A DNA stretch of 64,000 nt from the NCBI GenBank assembly GCA_963705355.1, contig OY970070.1, positions 1,911,907-1,975,906 on the forward strand. Direction: 5' to 3'. A program made the position numbers and the translations under genes. Of this stretch, positions 33,060-41,782 are shown one piece after another (the first letter of the stretch is position 1; each line of letters begins with the position of its first letter). A model generated the notes under the pieces. The model did not search any database. It saw only the letters and a program-made list of their open reading frames with translations, and was not told the DNA's origin. Origin of the DNA: COMBO-56-21 sp963705355 (GTDB lineage: Archaea > Thermoplasmatota > Thermoplasmata > UBA10834).

Positions 33060-33779
33060 ATGACCGATATGCTCTACATGAAGGATGTGGAATCGAACTA
33101 CATCAAGGAGTTCGATGCCAAGGTCATCGAACGCGGCTTCGACTATGTGGTTCTTGATCGCACTGCATTCTATCCCCTCGGCGGCGGCCAACCTTCGGAT
33201 ACTGGTCAGCTTGTATGGCTAGGCGGGAAGGCCGAGGTCAAAGAGGTCACCAAGAAGGAAGGCGTTAGGCATCATCTCGTTCAGAACCCAGACTTGGTTC
33301 CAGAGGCTGTTCACGGAGTGCTCAACTGGGAGCGGAGGTACGCGCACATGAGGATGCACACGGCGCAGCACATTCTCTCCGGAGTCGTGTACGATCTATA
33401 CAAGGCCCGGACTGTCGGGAACCAGCTCTACCACGATCGCTCTCGGATCGACTTCGCTCCCGTGAAGTTCACGGACGAGATGGTCGCCGAGGTCGAGAGA
33501 CGCACGAACGAGATCTTGGCTACGGGAGCCAAGGTTGAGATATGCACCGAGTCTCGGACCGAGATCGAGAAGAACGTCGACGTCCAGAGGGCCAACCTGG
33601 ACCTTCTTCCGAAGTCCGTTCAGGAGCTGAGAGTGGTCAAGGTGGAGCAGTACGATGTATGTCCTTGCGCCGGAACTCATGTCCGTTCCCTCTCCGAGGT
33701 CGGCAGCATGAAGGTGACGAAGCGGGAGAACAAGGGCAAGGACCGGGAACGCATCACCTACGAGCTCGTCCGTCCCTAG
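33060..33779 (+). CDS. alaX: Alanyl-tRNA editing protein AlaX
   Basis: A 239-residue trans-editing protein. The N-terminal barrel has TAFYPLGGGQPSDTGQL; the editing domain has the zinc ligands HTAQHILSG and CPCAGTHVRSLSEVG. It hydrolyses Ser-tRNA(Ala) or Gly-tRNA(Ala) made in error by alanyl-tRNA synthetase. The length fits the AlaX-M class. It is independent of neighbouring genes. Confidence 0.95.
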   Translation: MTDMLYMKDVESNYIKEFDAKVIERGFDYVVLDRTAFYPLGGGQPSDTGQLVWLGGKAEVKEVTKKEGVRHHLVQNPDLVPEAVHGVLNWERRYAHMRMHTAQHILSGVVYDLYKARTVGNQLYHDRSRIDFAPVKFTDEMVAEVERRTNEILATGAKVEICTESRTEIEKNVDVQRANLDLLPKSVQELRVVKVEQYDVCPCAGTHVRSLSEVGSMKVTKRENKGKDRERITYELVRP

Positions 33780-33801
33780 GTTTCTGGGCAATCCAGCTAA
33801 A

Positions 33802-33812
33802 CCCTTAAGTAC
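33802..33812 (+). promoter_or_regulatory. TATA box for the 82-residue membrane protein
   Basis: CCCTTAAGTAC lies about 32 bases before the ATG at 33844, leaving only a very short leader. Confidence 0.5.
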
Positions 33813-33843
33813 ACAGCCGTGAAATATTCGCCCCAGGGGTCAA

Positions 33844-34092
33844 ATGGTCGAAGTGCAAACCACAAACGAAGTATCAAGAATGTCGGTCTGGTTCAGCGCG
33901 GTCTTCGCCGTGATAGGCGTAGGGCTGCTCTATCTGGCTATCGCCATTTCCGGCGCGTCCGAGACAGTGAAGGTGCTTTGGGCGAGCGGTCTTTCGCTGA
34001 CGGTGGCTTTCACGTTCCTGATCATATGGACAATGGCCAGGGATGCGATGAGGGTTCACGAGCGCGAATCCAGGCGAAGAATCGTTCCGTGA
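33844..34092 (+). CDS. Small two-helix membrane protein
   Basis: An 82-residue protein with two transmembrane helices (VWFSAVFAVIGVGLLYLAIAI and VLWASGLSLTVAFTFLIIWTM) and a basic C-terminal tail (RESRRRIVP). No recognisable family. It has its own promoter and is convergent with the HdrD-like gene. Confidence 0.65.
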   Translation: MVEVQTTNEVSRMSVWFSAVFAVIGVGLLYLAIAISGASETVKVLWASGLSLTVAFTFLIIWTMARDAMRVHERESRRRIVP

Positions 34093-34105
34093 GCCTGTTC
34101 AAACC

Positions 34106-35260
34106 CTAACCTGCTTTCTTGTTCTGTCCATTGTTCTTCTCGATATCCTGAGCAGCGTCCAGCAGAAGCTCCATCAGATCGACGACTTTGGTTCCCGGAA
34201 TCGTTCTGAGCTGAGTCTCGCAGAATGGGCACGAGGTCACGAGCGTCGTCGCGCCGGTCGACCTCGCCTCTGCGATCCTCTTGGATGCCAGGTCTTTCGA
34301 GAGTTTCGGGAATGCCGTCTGCAGACCAGCTCCTGCTCCACAGCACCTTGATTCGTACCTGTTGTTCGGCATCTCGACGAGAGTAGCAACTGAACTGACG
34401 ATGACCCTTGGCTCCTCGAAAATGCCGCCCAGTCTTCCGAGGTGGCAGGGGTCATGGTATGTCACCCGCTCGGTCGACTTCCTCACCTTGATCTTCCCAT
34501 CTTTGACCAACTGCGCGATATCCTGTGCAGCATGCGTCACCTTGATGTTTGATCCCGCCTTCTCAAGCGACTTCTTGAGCGTCGTGTAGCACCCAGGACA
34601 TGTGGTGACGATCTTCTTCACGCCGAGTGATTCGAACTTCTTTATGTTCTCCTTCGAGAGCTCGTCGAACGCCTCTGTCTGCCCGACCCTTTGCAACGTG
34701 GAGCCGCAACACGGTTCGTCTTGTCCCATCGTCGCGAACTTCAGTCCCGCCTTCTGAAGAAGCTTCGCGCTCGCCACCAGGCTGCGGTTCAGCGGCTTTG
34801 TGACCGCGGAAGTGCATCCTGCGAAGAATAGCACTTCATGAGACCCAGGCGTGGCCTTTGGGATATTCAGCCCCTTCGACCATCTGTTTCTCGCGCTCCT
34901 CGGCTGGAACCACGGGTTGCCGTAGTTCTTGAGGCTCAGCGCGAGCGATGAGTGCTCCTTCATCGGCTCCACGCCGTGCTTGAGGAGGTATTCCCTGAAT
35001 GCCTGCGTGTGCTCGGTGTTCTTGAGGGAGCACCACCTGTCGCAGTTTCCGCAGAGCGTGCACTCGAACGCTGCTTGGACGACCGCAGGCGTGATCTCGA
35101 ACTTGCCCTGGAGGAGGCCGAGCATGGTTCTGTTCCTTCCCCTCATGCAAAGGGTCTTGACTTTGAGGTCCTGGTAGACTGGACAGCCCCTCTCGCAGAA
35201 ACCGCAAGAGGTCCCGAAGCATGTCTCGAGCTCTTCCTTGAACTCCTCTAGGCCACTCAT
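34106..35260 (-). CDS. HdrD/GlpC-like Fe-S oxidoreductase subunit (CCG domains)
   Basis: A 384-residue protein. Two 4Fe-4S motifs open it (CGFCERGCPVY with a later LCMRGRNR, and CTLCGNCDRWC). Two CCG-type domains follow (GCTSAVTKP, CCGSTLQRVGQ, CPGCYTTL; then DPCHLGRLGG and CCGAGAGLQTAFP). This is the layout of HdrD, GlpC and LldE/GlcF electron-transfer subunits. It overlaps the stop of the FAD subunit gene by 4 bases (ATGA). The pair would oxidise D-lactate, glycolate or another 2-hydroxyacid and pass electrons via Fe-S clusters to a membrane carrier or to a disulfide. The acceptor is unknown. Confidence 0.88.
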   Translation of the reverse strand: MSGLEEFKEELETCFGTSCGFCERGCPVYQDLKVKTLCMRGRNRTMLGLLQGKFEITPAVVQAAFECTLCGNCDRWCSLKNTEHTQAFREYLLKHGVEPMKEHSSLALSLKNYGNPWFQPRSARNRWSKGLNIPKATPGSHEVLFFAGCTSAVTKPLNRSLVASAKLLQKAGLKFATMGQDEPCCGSTLQRVGQTEAFDELSKENIKKFESLGVKKIVTTCPGCYTTLKKSLEKAGSNIKVTHAAQDIAQLVKDGKIKVRKSTERVTYHDPCHLGRLGGIFEEPRVIVSSVATLVEMPNNRYESRCCGAGAGLQTAFPKLSKDLASKRIAEARSTGATTLVTSCPFCETQLRTIPGTKVVDLMELLLDAAQDIEKNNGQNKKAG

Positions 35261-36702
35261 TTTCGGCCGCCTTCTCTGAGGAATTTCTTGCCTGGATTGA
35301 GGATGCCCTTCGGGTCGAAGATTCTCTTCACCTCTCTCATGTACCTGAGAGACGCCCCGTGCTCCAACTCGAGGTACGGGGCCTTCTGGTAGGTGTCGCT
35401 CATGAATGTGCTCATGGTCCCTTCGAACGCGACGGCCAACTTGCTGAGCTCATCGTGGAACTCCCTGAATCTCCCCACCTCCTCAGCGCTTCTGTAGTCC
35501 ACGAAAACGGCGCACGAAAGGGAGAAGCCGATGCTATTTGGATGCTCGAGATACGCATTCATGCCGATGATCTCGAGTTTGTGTTTCTCGGCGATCTCGA
35601 CGAACTTATGATAGAACTCCTCGAGCCTCCCCACTGGCACGCCTGGATCCGCAGCTCCGAACTTCTTCTGCTTCTGGGAGTCCGGCCATTTCTGTTTGAA
35701 GGGTTCGAAGTCGAGCGTGTACTTGGAAGCCCACCACGCCTCAACGATCTCACGTTCTTCGACCAATTGCCCTTCGAAGTCCTTCGCGATCCTGAGCGCA
35801 TAGCTTCTCTGCATATCCACAACTTCGGAATCGCCTGCGAATGCGATTGCCAGAAGAGCCTCCGCCCACGCCGGAATCTCCGGGTCTTTTCCGTACTTCT
35901 GCCTGTAGCTGTGTGTGTAGAACTTCAGTCTCCTCTTGCAGTTGATGTGAGCAGCCTCTATGCACAGGCCGGCCTTCAACAGCCTGCTCAGATAATCCAC
36001 AGCCGCTCCCATTCTTGGAAAGACAAGCATGTCCACCTTGCGTGATGCGGGGATCGGCTCGAGCTTGAGCGTAGCTTCGGTGATGACGCCAAGAGTGCCC
36101 TCGCTTCCGGCTAGAAGGTCTTTGAGCTTGTACCCGGACGATGTGAAGTGGGCCTTCCTGTGGCCCAGCTCTAGGACCTCGCCTGTCCCTGTGACTATCT
36201 CCGCGCTCAGAAGGCAGTTGAGTATCTTACCGTACCTGACGCCGAATGTGGAATCGTTGTCGCAGGCTATCGCCGAGCCGACCGTGCTGACCCATTTCGA
36301 CTCGGGTTGGTGTGGAAGCCACAGGTCGTATGGCTGGATGGCGTCATTGACTTCCTGGAGGGTCGCCCCGGCCTGGACTCTCACAGTCTGGTTCTTAGCG
36401 TCGATCTCGATGACTGAGTTCAGCGTCGTGGTATCGATGTATATGCCTCCGTAGATTGGCACAGCGCCGCCCAGCATTCCAGTGAGCCCGCCCCCTGCGG
36501 TCACCGGGATCTCATGGGCATATGCGATCTTGACTATCCTTTGAACATCTCTCGTAGTCCTCGGCAGAACGACGACATCTGGCGGGACGAATTCGTCGGG
36601 AGTCCTGGGGCTCCAGTCAGCGCCATAAACGAACTTCTCCGAAGGGTCCGTGAGGACTTTCTCCTTCCCCAGAGCCGTTACGAGCTCGTCGATGTAGGAC
36701 AT
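35257..36702 (-). CDS. FAD-linked 2-hydroxyacid (D-lactate/glycolate-type) dehydrogenase subunit
   Basis: A 481-residue flavoprotein of the GlcD/DLD family. The PCMH FAD domain (residues about 45-220) shows PPDVVVLPRTTRDVQRIVKI, VTAGGGLTGMLGGAVPIYGG and SGYKLKDLLAGSEGTLGVIT; the FAD-oxidase C-terminal domain ends in RIFDPKGILNPGKKF. The long frame upstream to 38007 is an artefact that overlaps two other genes; the ATG at 36702 begins exactly where homologues do. It is translationally coupled to the HdrD-like subunit. Compare the partial fused enzyme at the left edge, which carries both functions in one chain. Confidence 0.9.
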   Translation of the reverse strand: MSYIDELVTALGKEKVLTDPSEKFVYGADWSPRTPDEFVPPDVVVLPRTTRDVQRIVKIAYAHEIPVTAGGGLTGMLGGAVPIYGGIYIDTTTLNSVIEIDAKNQTVRVQAGATLQEVNDAIQPYDLWLPHQPESKWVSTVGSAIACDNDSTFGVRYGKILNCLLSAEIVTGTGEVLELGHRKAHFTSSGYKLKDLLAGSEGTLGVITEATLKLEPIPASRKVDMLVFPRMGAAVDYLSRLLKAGLCIEAAHINCKRRLKFYTHSYRQKYGKDPEIPAWAEALLAIAFAGDSEVVDMQRSYALRIAKDFEGQLVEEREIVEAWWASKYTLDFEPFKQKWPDSQKQKKFGAADPGVPVGRLEEFYHKFVEIAEKHKLEIIGMNAYLEHPNSIGFSLSCAVFVDYRSAEEVGRFREFHDELSKLAVAFEGTMSTFMSDTYQKAPYLELEHGASLRYMREVKRIFDPKGILNPGKKFLREGGRK

Positions 36703-36846
36703 ATCCGCTTGCTTGTCAGCGGAGTGCCCATACAAAAGCTTGATTGATGTACAGTACTGTGCTTTCGATTCCGCAATTCTGAACGGGCAAGGATTCAATA
36801 CCCTACCTCCGCATTCGAGGCATCGGGAAAAAGCTGGTGCGATGCT

Positions 36847-37743
36847 ATGTCTGAACAGGATTTGGGAAGCGGCTTGCTGTACGGCCTGAAGATGCCTTCT
36901 TCCTATACCGCGCTGGAAGAGAAATCGATCAAGACGATCAACGAGGGTCTCGAGAGGCATCCTAACGCGCTCAGGGTGTTCAATATGCTCCAGAGCGACG
37001 AGGAAACGAACACATATCTGAGCCTCGCGAACTACATAGCCGTTCGGAAGCTGGGCTACAACGACCATGGCCCGCTCCACGCTCGGATCGTCACCGCAAA
37101 CGGCGTCAGGCTGCTCAGGATCATTTTGGACAGCAAGCAACTGCAGGTCGATTCGATCAGCGGCCTGGGGATGTCGGAGGATGACGCCTATGTCATCATT
37201 GTTGCTGGCTGCATGTTGCACGACATCGGAAATGCGGTTCACCGGGAGGAGCACGAGATCTTCAGTGTCATTCTCGCGAAGGGGATTCTCGAGAGGCTGC
37301 TCCCTGCGATATATCCGGACCTGCCAAAGAGAACTGCCGTGATAGAGCAGATTCTCCATGCGCTCTATGCTCACGATGTCGGCGAGAATGCGCTCACAAT
37401 CGAGAGTGCGATCGTTGTCATCGCAGACGGGTGCGACATAACGAAAGGCAGAGGTAGGTTGTCTTTCGACCTGGGCAAACACGATATCCACTCTATCTCT
37501 GCTCTTTCGATCGAGTCTGTAGACATCCACAAGGGCAAGACGAAGTTGGTCGAGATAGAGGTCAACATGTCCAACTCGGCTGGGATTTACCAAGTCCAGG
37601 AGACTCTTGCGAACAAGGTCGCGAAGAGCGTCCTGAGAGACTATGTCGAGATCGTTGCGGAACTCACTCCGTCGAAGACGCCGCCTGAACTCAGGATCCT
37701 GGACAGAATTGTCTTCTCTGACGGCAAGTACAAGAACGTCTAG
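36847..37743 (+). CDS. HD-domain metal-dependent phosphohydrolase
   Basis: A 298-residue protein with the HD set in order: HARIVTANGVRLLR (first His), MLHDIGNAVHREEH (His-Asp), and VVIADGCDITKGRGRL (last Asp), within residues about 70-210. A C-terminal alpha/beta region of about 80 residues is uncharacterised. HD proteins of this type hydrolyse nucleotides or cyclic nucleotides; the substrate is unknown. Its end overlaps the convergent EamA gene by 4 bases. Confidence 0.82.
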   Translation: MSEQDLGSGLLYGLKMPSSYTALEEKSIKTINEGLERHPNALRVFNMLQSDEETNTYLSLANYIAVRKLGYNDHGPLHARIVTANGVRLLRIILDSKQLQVDSISGLGMSEDDAYVIIVAGCMLHDIGNAVHREEHEIFSVILAKGILERLLPAIYPDLPKRTAVIEQILHALYAHDVGENALTIESAIVVIADGCDITKGRGRLSFDLGKHDIHSISALSIESVDIHKGKTKLVEIEVNMSNSAGIYQVQETLANKVAKSVLRDYVEIVAELTPSKTPPELRILDRIVFSDGKYKNV

Positions 37744-38600
37744 AGCGAGAAGAGCGGTACTGAGATGAAGAGCATCGCAAGCGCGATGATCTGTCTCAGG
37801 TTCAGCTGTTCTCTCAATCTCACCTTGGCAGCAGCGATCGTGACCAGAGGATATAGGTTCGTTATCGGAGACACGATAGAGACATTGCCGTTCTGGATTG
37901 CAAGGTACAGCGTGATGCCGCCGCCAGCGAGGCACAGAAAGGAGAGTTCGAGCAACCATACATTCGATTTTGGCCTCTCGAACTTCGCCTTTTCGCGGGC
38001 GAGCCAATAGGCGACCCAGATCGATGGACAGACGAGGGCATAGACTCCGATGAAGTTGGTATCACCGATGTCGGATATCACGCCCTTGGCCATCGCGGCA
38101 GATGTCCCCCAGAAGAAGAGCGAGGCAATTGCAAACGCGATCCCCAATAGTTCGGTCTTCTTCTTGTCATTGCTCCCGTTCCCAGTGGCGTATGTGAATA
38201 CCAGCATGCTGGTGACGACGAGAACGACGCCGGCTCCCTCACTGAGGCTCATGGTCTCCCCAAGGAATACAAGCGCAAGCAGGACTGTCCAGGGCGCATA
38301 GGCCCCGGCGATCGTACCGACGATGCTGACCTTCCCATGCTTGAGCGATTCATAGTATGTCACAAATGCCGCTCCAGAGAGCGCAGCAGCTCCAGCCGCC
38401 CGAAGCCATGTTTCAGCAGGGAATGATCCGGGCTCTCTGAACAGAAGCCAATAGGCGAGCCAGATCACGAAGATGTTGCCACCCAGCAGCAGCAGGATAT
38501 TGGCCGATGAGACGTTGGTCCTTGTCTCCTTGGCAAGCACCTGGCCAAAGCCATACATGATTATAGTTGCGATTGAAAAGGGCAGCCAGAGGAGCTCCAT
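37740..38600 (-). CDS. EamA/DMT-family transporter
   Basis: A 286-residue membrane protein with about ten helices in two homologous five-helix halves, the drug/metabolite transporter layout. EamA-like stretches are SIVGTIAGAYAPWTVLLALVFLGE and SIVSPITNLYPLVTIAAAKVRLRE. It probably exports a small metabolite; substrate unknown. A minus-strand AGATATATC element at 38626-38634 fits a leaderless or very short-leader transcript for the ATG at 38600. Confidence 0.88.
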   Translation of the reverse strand: MELLWLPFSIATIIMYGFGQVLAKETRTNVSSANILLLLGGNIFVIWLAYWLLFREPGSFPAETWLRAAGAAALSGAAFVTYYESLKHGKVSIVGTIAGAYAPWTVLLALVFLGETMSLSEGAGVVLVVTSMLVFTYATGNGSNDKKKTELLGIAFAIASLFFWGTSAAMAKGVISDIGDTNFIGVYALVCPSIWVAYWLAREKAKFERPKSNVWLLELSFLCLAGGGITLYLAIQNGNVSIVSPITNLYPLVTIAAAKVRLREQLNLRQIIALAMLFISVPLFSL

Positions 38601-38640
38601 GATGCGCTCGCATGTGCAAGGCCTAGATATATCTTTTCAG

Positions 38641-38895
38641 TCATGTGAGTTCTTTGGCTCTTGCATTCTTCTCGAAGAGGGTCCTCCCTCTGTAGTCTAT
38701 TCTTAGGATGCGGTGATACGGAATAGTCGCTTCATCCGTTTCGAAGAAGGCTCTTCCGAGCGAATTGATGTTGGCTCCCGTGATCTTCTTCGCATCCCCT
38801 GGTGCGCCTCTGTGGATATACCAGATCACCGCTTCTTCCAGGGACGCGCCCTCAGTCCAACGGAGCCGGTTGAGCACGTCTCTCGGGTAGACCAT
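38641..38895 (-). CDS. DUF504 / UPF0248 family protein
   Basis: An 84-residue protein matching archaeal UPF0248: YPRDVLNRLRWTEGASLEEA, then VIWYIHRGAPGDAKKI and IPYHRILRIDYRGRTLFE. A small conserved archaeal family, possibly RNA-associated, with no demonstrated function. The ATG at 38895 starts seven residues into a longer TTG-initiated frame and matches the usual family start. Confidence 0.8.
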   Translation of the reverse strand: MVYPRDVLNRLRWTEGASLEEAVIWYIHRGAPGDAKKITGANINSLGRAFFETDEATIPYHRILRIDYRGRTLFEKNARAKELT

Positions 38896-38991
38896 CGTGG
38901 AAGTGAGGTGCGACAAGAAGATATCATGATTTCGACGCGAGAGCGAAGTGAAATGAAAATAAAATTGAAGGAAAGAGATTTCTCGATCGCC

Positions 38992-40188
38992 CTAGAGCTG
39001 CTTCAACTTCTCTTCGATCTTGTTAGCCAAGTCCGCAACTTTGTCGAACTCGGCTTGCTTTGGCGGACCCTTGACTTCGACTACTCCGAGCACTTCCAGC
39101 TTCGAGCCCTCAAGCAATGCCTGGATCTGCTTCACGGCGCCGCCAGACCATCCGAACGAGGTGAGGACGGCACCGTACTTCGTGGGCGCCCTCAATGTCT
39201 TCACTAACAGAGTCGCGTAGGCCGCGACTGGGTGAACGCCTCCCAGGACGGTTGGGCCTCCGACCACGACAACCGGGGTGTCAACCAATTCCTTGGCGAC
39301 GTGCCCGATCTCTGTGTTTGTGAGGTCGAACACGTTGACCGAGATCCCCTTCTTGACAAGCGCCTCATTGAGTGCCTTCACCATCTTCTCGGTGCTGCCC
39401 CACATGCTCACGTAGGCAATCATCACTTTCTTTTCCATCTTCTCGGAGGTCCACTTTATGTATTCGTCCAGTATGACCTTTGGATCCCTCCAGATGACTC
39501 CGTGCGAAGGGGCGATCATCTTCGGACCGAGCTTGTTGACCTTCTCTATTGCGTTCTGGCCGGGCTTCCTGAACGGCATCATGATCTCGGCGAAGTACAG
39601 CTTCGCCATGTCCAGCGATTCCGCATCCCCGTACTCGTCTGCGAAGAACGCTCCGACTGCGAGGTGCGAGCCGAAGAAGTCACAGGGGAAGAGGATCTTG
39701 TCTTCCTCGAGATATGTGAATATCGTCTCCGGCCAGTGAAGCCACGGAGCATCGACAAACCTCAGGGTCTTCCCGCCCAGATCGATCCGCGAATTCTCAT
39801 CCACAACCTCGATCCTGGCGGCATCGATGTCAAAGTACATCATCGCCGCCTCTTTTCCCTTCGCGCCCGCGACGAGCTTCGCGTTCTTCGCGATGCTCAG
39901 CATATGTTTCGCCGCATTCGCGTGGTCTGGCTCAGCGTGATTCATTATGACATAGTCGATCTTGGTCGGATCCACATGCTGAGCGATCTTGTCGACGAGT
40001 TCCTGCTCGAAGCCAGGATTGACCGTGTCGATGAGGGCTATCTTGCTTTTTCCGACGATCAAATAGGCGTTGTAGCTCGTCCCGTGCGGTAGCGGGATCA
40101 ATCCGTCGAAAAGCCTCCTGTTGTAGTGCTTGACCCCCACCCAATAGACGTCGGGGGCAATGGCTATTGTTCCCATTGTCTTGGCCAT
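38992..40188 (-). CDS. fprA: A-type flavodiiron protein (oxygen/NO reductase or F420H2 oxidase)
   Basis: A 398-residue protein. The N-terminal metallo-beta-lactamase domain supplies diiron ligands in MNHAEPDHANAAKH, LFPCDFFGSHLA and APSHGVIW. The C-terminal flavodoxin domain starts MIAYVSMWGSTEKMVKAL near residue 256 and binds FMN. The family reduces O2 to water or NO to N2O, using F420H2 or rubredoxin electrons, and protects anaerobes. GGAGG lies eight bases before the ATG, and a CTAATAACC element near 40232 may be its TATA box. Confidence 0.95.
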   Translation of the reverse strand: MAKTMGTIAIAPDVYWVGVKHYNRRLFDGLIPLPHGTSYNAYLIVGKSKIALIDTVNPGFEQELVDKIAQHVDPTKIDYVIMNHAEPDHANAAKHMLSIAKNAKLVAGAKGKEAAMMYFDIDAARIEVVDENSRIDLGGKTLRFVDAPWLHWPETIFTYLEEDKILFPCDFFGSHLAVGAFFADEYGDAESLDMAKLYFAEIMMPFRKPGQNAIEKVNKLGPKMIAPSHGVIWRDPKVILDEYIKWTSEKMEKKVMIAYVSMWGSTEKMVKALNEALVKKGISVNVFDLTNTEIGHVAKELVDTPVVVVGGPTVLGGVHPVAAYATLLVKTLRAPTKYGAVLTSFGWSGGAVKQIQALLEGSKLEVLGVVEVKGPPKQAEFDKVADLANKIEEKLKQL

Positions 40189-40330
40189 GATTTTAGCCTC
40201 CTGGGTCCGCGAATGTTTCAGGGGTTATTAGACTTGGCGACGTCTGCGTTTGAATAGCATCTCAGCTGTCTGGAATTCCCTCTCGTCTTCCTTCGCTCAT
40301 GAGGGCCCAACAATCGAGATGGTCAAGAAG

Positions 40331-40341
40331 GTTATTTATTC
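40331..40341 (+). promoter_or_regulatory. TATA-like element for the phosphoribosyltransferase gene
   Basis: GTTATTTATTC, in the 237-base divergent gap between fprA and the first phosphoribosyltransferase; a second element serving fprA lies near 40232. Confidence 0.45.
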
Positions 40342-40425
40342 TGAAAGTAGTTGGCGAGGTCAGAGTGGAAGAGCCTTGGACGCGGCCATCTGCTGAAGGG
40401 CCTTCTCGCGCAAGGTGATAGCATC

Positions 40426-40956
40426 ATGGATCTGAAGACAAAGATCAGGTGGATTCCTGAGCACAAGGGAGTTGTCTTCTGGGACATCACGCCGTTGCTG
40501 AAGGACAGGCACGCGTTCAGAGAATGCGTCAGAGGATTGGCCGATCACTACAGGGACGCGCGCATCGATGTCGTGGTCTCCAACGAGGCCAGAGGTTTCA
40601 TCATCGGAGCACCTGTTGCCCATGAACTCGGCGTCGGGTTCGTGCCCATCAGGAAGAAAGGCAAACTGCCGCACAAGGTCGCGAGTCTGAGCTACATCAA
40701 GGAATATGAGTCAGACGTGATCGAAATTCACGAAGACGCGATAAAGCCCGGCGACAGGGTTCTTCTCATAGACGACTTGTTGGCGACTGGAGGGACCATC
40801 AAAGCGAATGCCGACTTGGTGGAGAAGCTGGGCGGCAAGGTTGTGGGGATGGGCTTCCTCGTCGAGCTGGAGTACCTGCGCCCGAGAGAGTACTTGGGCG
40901 GGAAGTACGACGTCTTCTCTCTCATCAGCTGCAAGACGACCACCGAGCAGGGCTGA
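40426..40956 (+). CDS. apt: Adenine-type phosphoribosyltransferase
   Basis: A 176-residue type I phosphoribosyltransferase. The N-terminus has the APRT-like hood with WDITPLLKDRHAFREC; the catalytic loop region is FVPIRKKGKLPHKV; the PRPP motif is VLLIDDLLATGGTIKANADL. It salvages adenine to AMP. GGTGAT lies seven bases before the ATG. A second phosphoribosyltransferase follows on the same strand with its own promoter. Confidence 0.87.
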   Translation: MDLKTKIRWIPEHKGVVFWDITPLLKDRHAFRECVRGLADHYRDARIDVVVSNEARGFIIGAPVAHELGVGFVPIRKKGKLPHKVASLSYIKEYESDVIEIHEDAIKPGDRVLLIDDLLATGGTIKANADLVEKLGGKVVGMGFLVELEYLRPREYLGGKYDVFSLISCKTTTEQG

Positions 40957-41052
40957 GAGGTCTGCTTCCAGGGATCCAGCGACTCCGCTGTTCAACATGA
41001 CTTCAAGTTTGTGGATGCTCCAAGTTCGTCCGAGCACAGCCGAGAAAGAAGG

Positions 41053-41060
41053 TTTAATAT
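41053..41060 (+). promoter_or_regulatory. TATA box for hpt
   Basis: TTTAATAT centred about 27 bases before the ATG at 41083, which predicts a leaderless mRNA. Confidence 0.6.
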
Positions 41061-41082
41061 CTGGTCCGTGATTGCACAATCC

Positions 41083-41646
41083 ATGGCTCTTGAAGCGCTG
41101 AAATCGTCACTTCTTGATTCTCCTGTCGTGAAGCGCGGCGACTATGACTATGACTATCTGGTGCACCCGATAACGGATGGCATACCATCCATCGACCCTG
41201 CGATCCTGAAGGAGGTCACGGATGCGATCATGGAAATCGGCAATTTCGACTGCGACATGATCACAACGATCGAGGCCCTCGGCATACCGCTCGCAACGTG
41301 CCTTTCATTGAGGACTGGCAAGCCTTTCAACATCGTCAGGAAGAAGATGTACGGACTCCCTGGCGAGGTCAGCATAACCCAGGTCACGGGCTACTCGAAA
41401 TCCGCACTCTTCATCAACGGACTGAAGGCGGGGGATAGTGTAGTGATCGTTGACGACGTTGTCAGCACTGGCGGGACGCTTTGGGCGCTCGTTGAGGCTC
41501 TCAAGTCCATGCAGGTCAAGATCGTCGACATCATCGTGGTGATCGAGAAGACGGACAAGAAAGCAGAGCTCGAGAGGAAGATCGGCATGCCTATCAAGAC
41601 CCTGGTCAAGGTCGATATCGTCAACGGCAAGGTTCGTGTGCTTTGA
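41083..41646 (+). CDS. hpt: Hypoxanthine/guanine-type phosphoribosyltransferase
   Basis: A 187-residue archaeal HGPRT-like protein: ALGIPLATCLSLRTGKPF, NIVRKKMYGLPGEV and the PRPP motif VVIVDDVVSTGGTLWALVE. It salvages hypoxanthine or guanine to IMP or GMP. The start at 41083 is set by the TATA box spacing; a longer frame reaches 41011 but lies across the promoter. It forms a purine-salvage pair with the upstream APRT-like gene. Confidence 0.87.
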   Translation: MALEALKSSLLDSPVVKRGDYDYDYLVHPITDGIPSIDPAILKEVTDAIMEIGNFDCDMITTIEALGIPLATCLSLRTGKPFNIVRKKMYGLPGEVSITQVTGYSKSALFINGLKAGDSVVIVDDVVSTGGTLWALVEALKSMQVKIVDIIVVIEKTDKKAELERKIGMPIKTLVKVDIVNGKVRVL

Positions 41647-41782
41647 TTCTTGATGGCTAATTTTGGTTCATTATCCTAAGGAACCGCTCTCATGTTGGAC
41701 AATAAATGAACACTATCCGCAAGCCTCGCGAATACTTACTGCAGTGCGCGCGCGCATCAACGATTCCACTAATCTGTGACGC

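Noticed and set aside
36703..38007. A 916-residue version of the GlcD-like protein
   Set aside because: The extra 435 codons lie opposite the HD phosphohydrolase and the end of the EamA gene and have no family character; the ATG at 36702 matches the family start.
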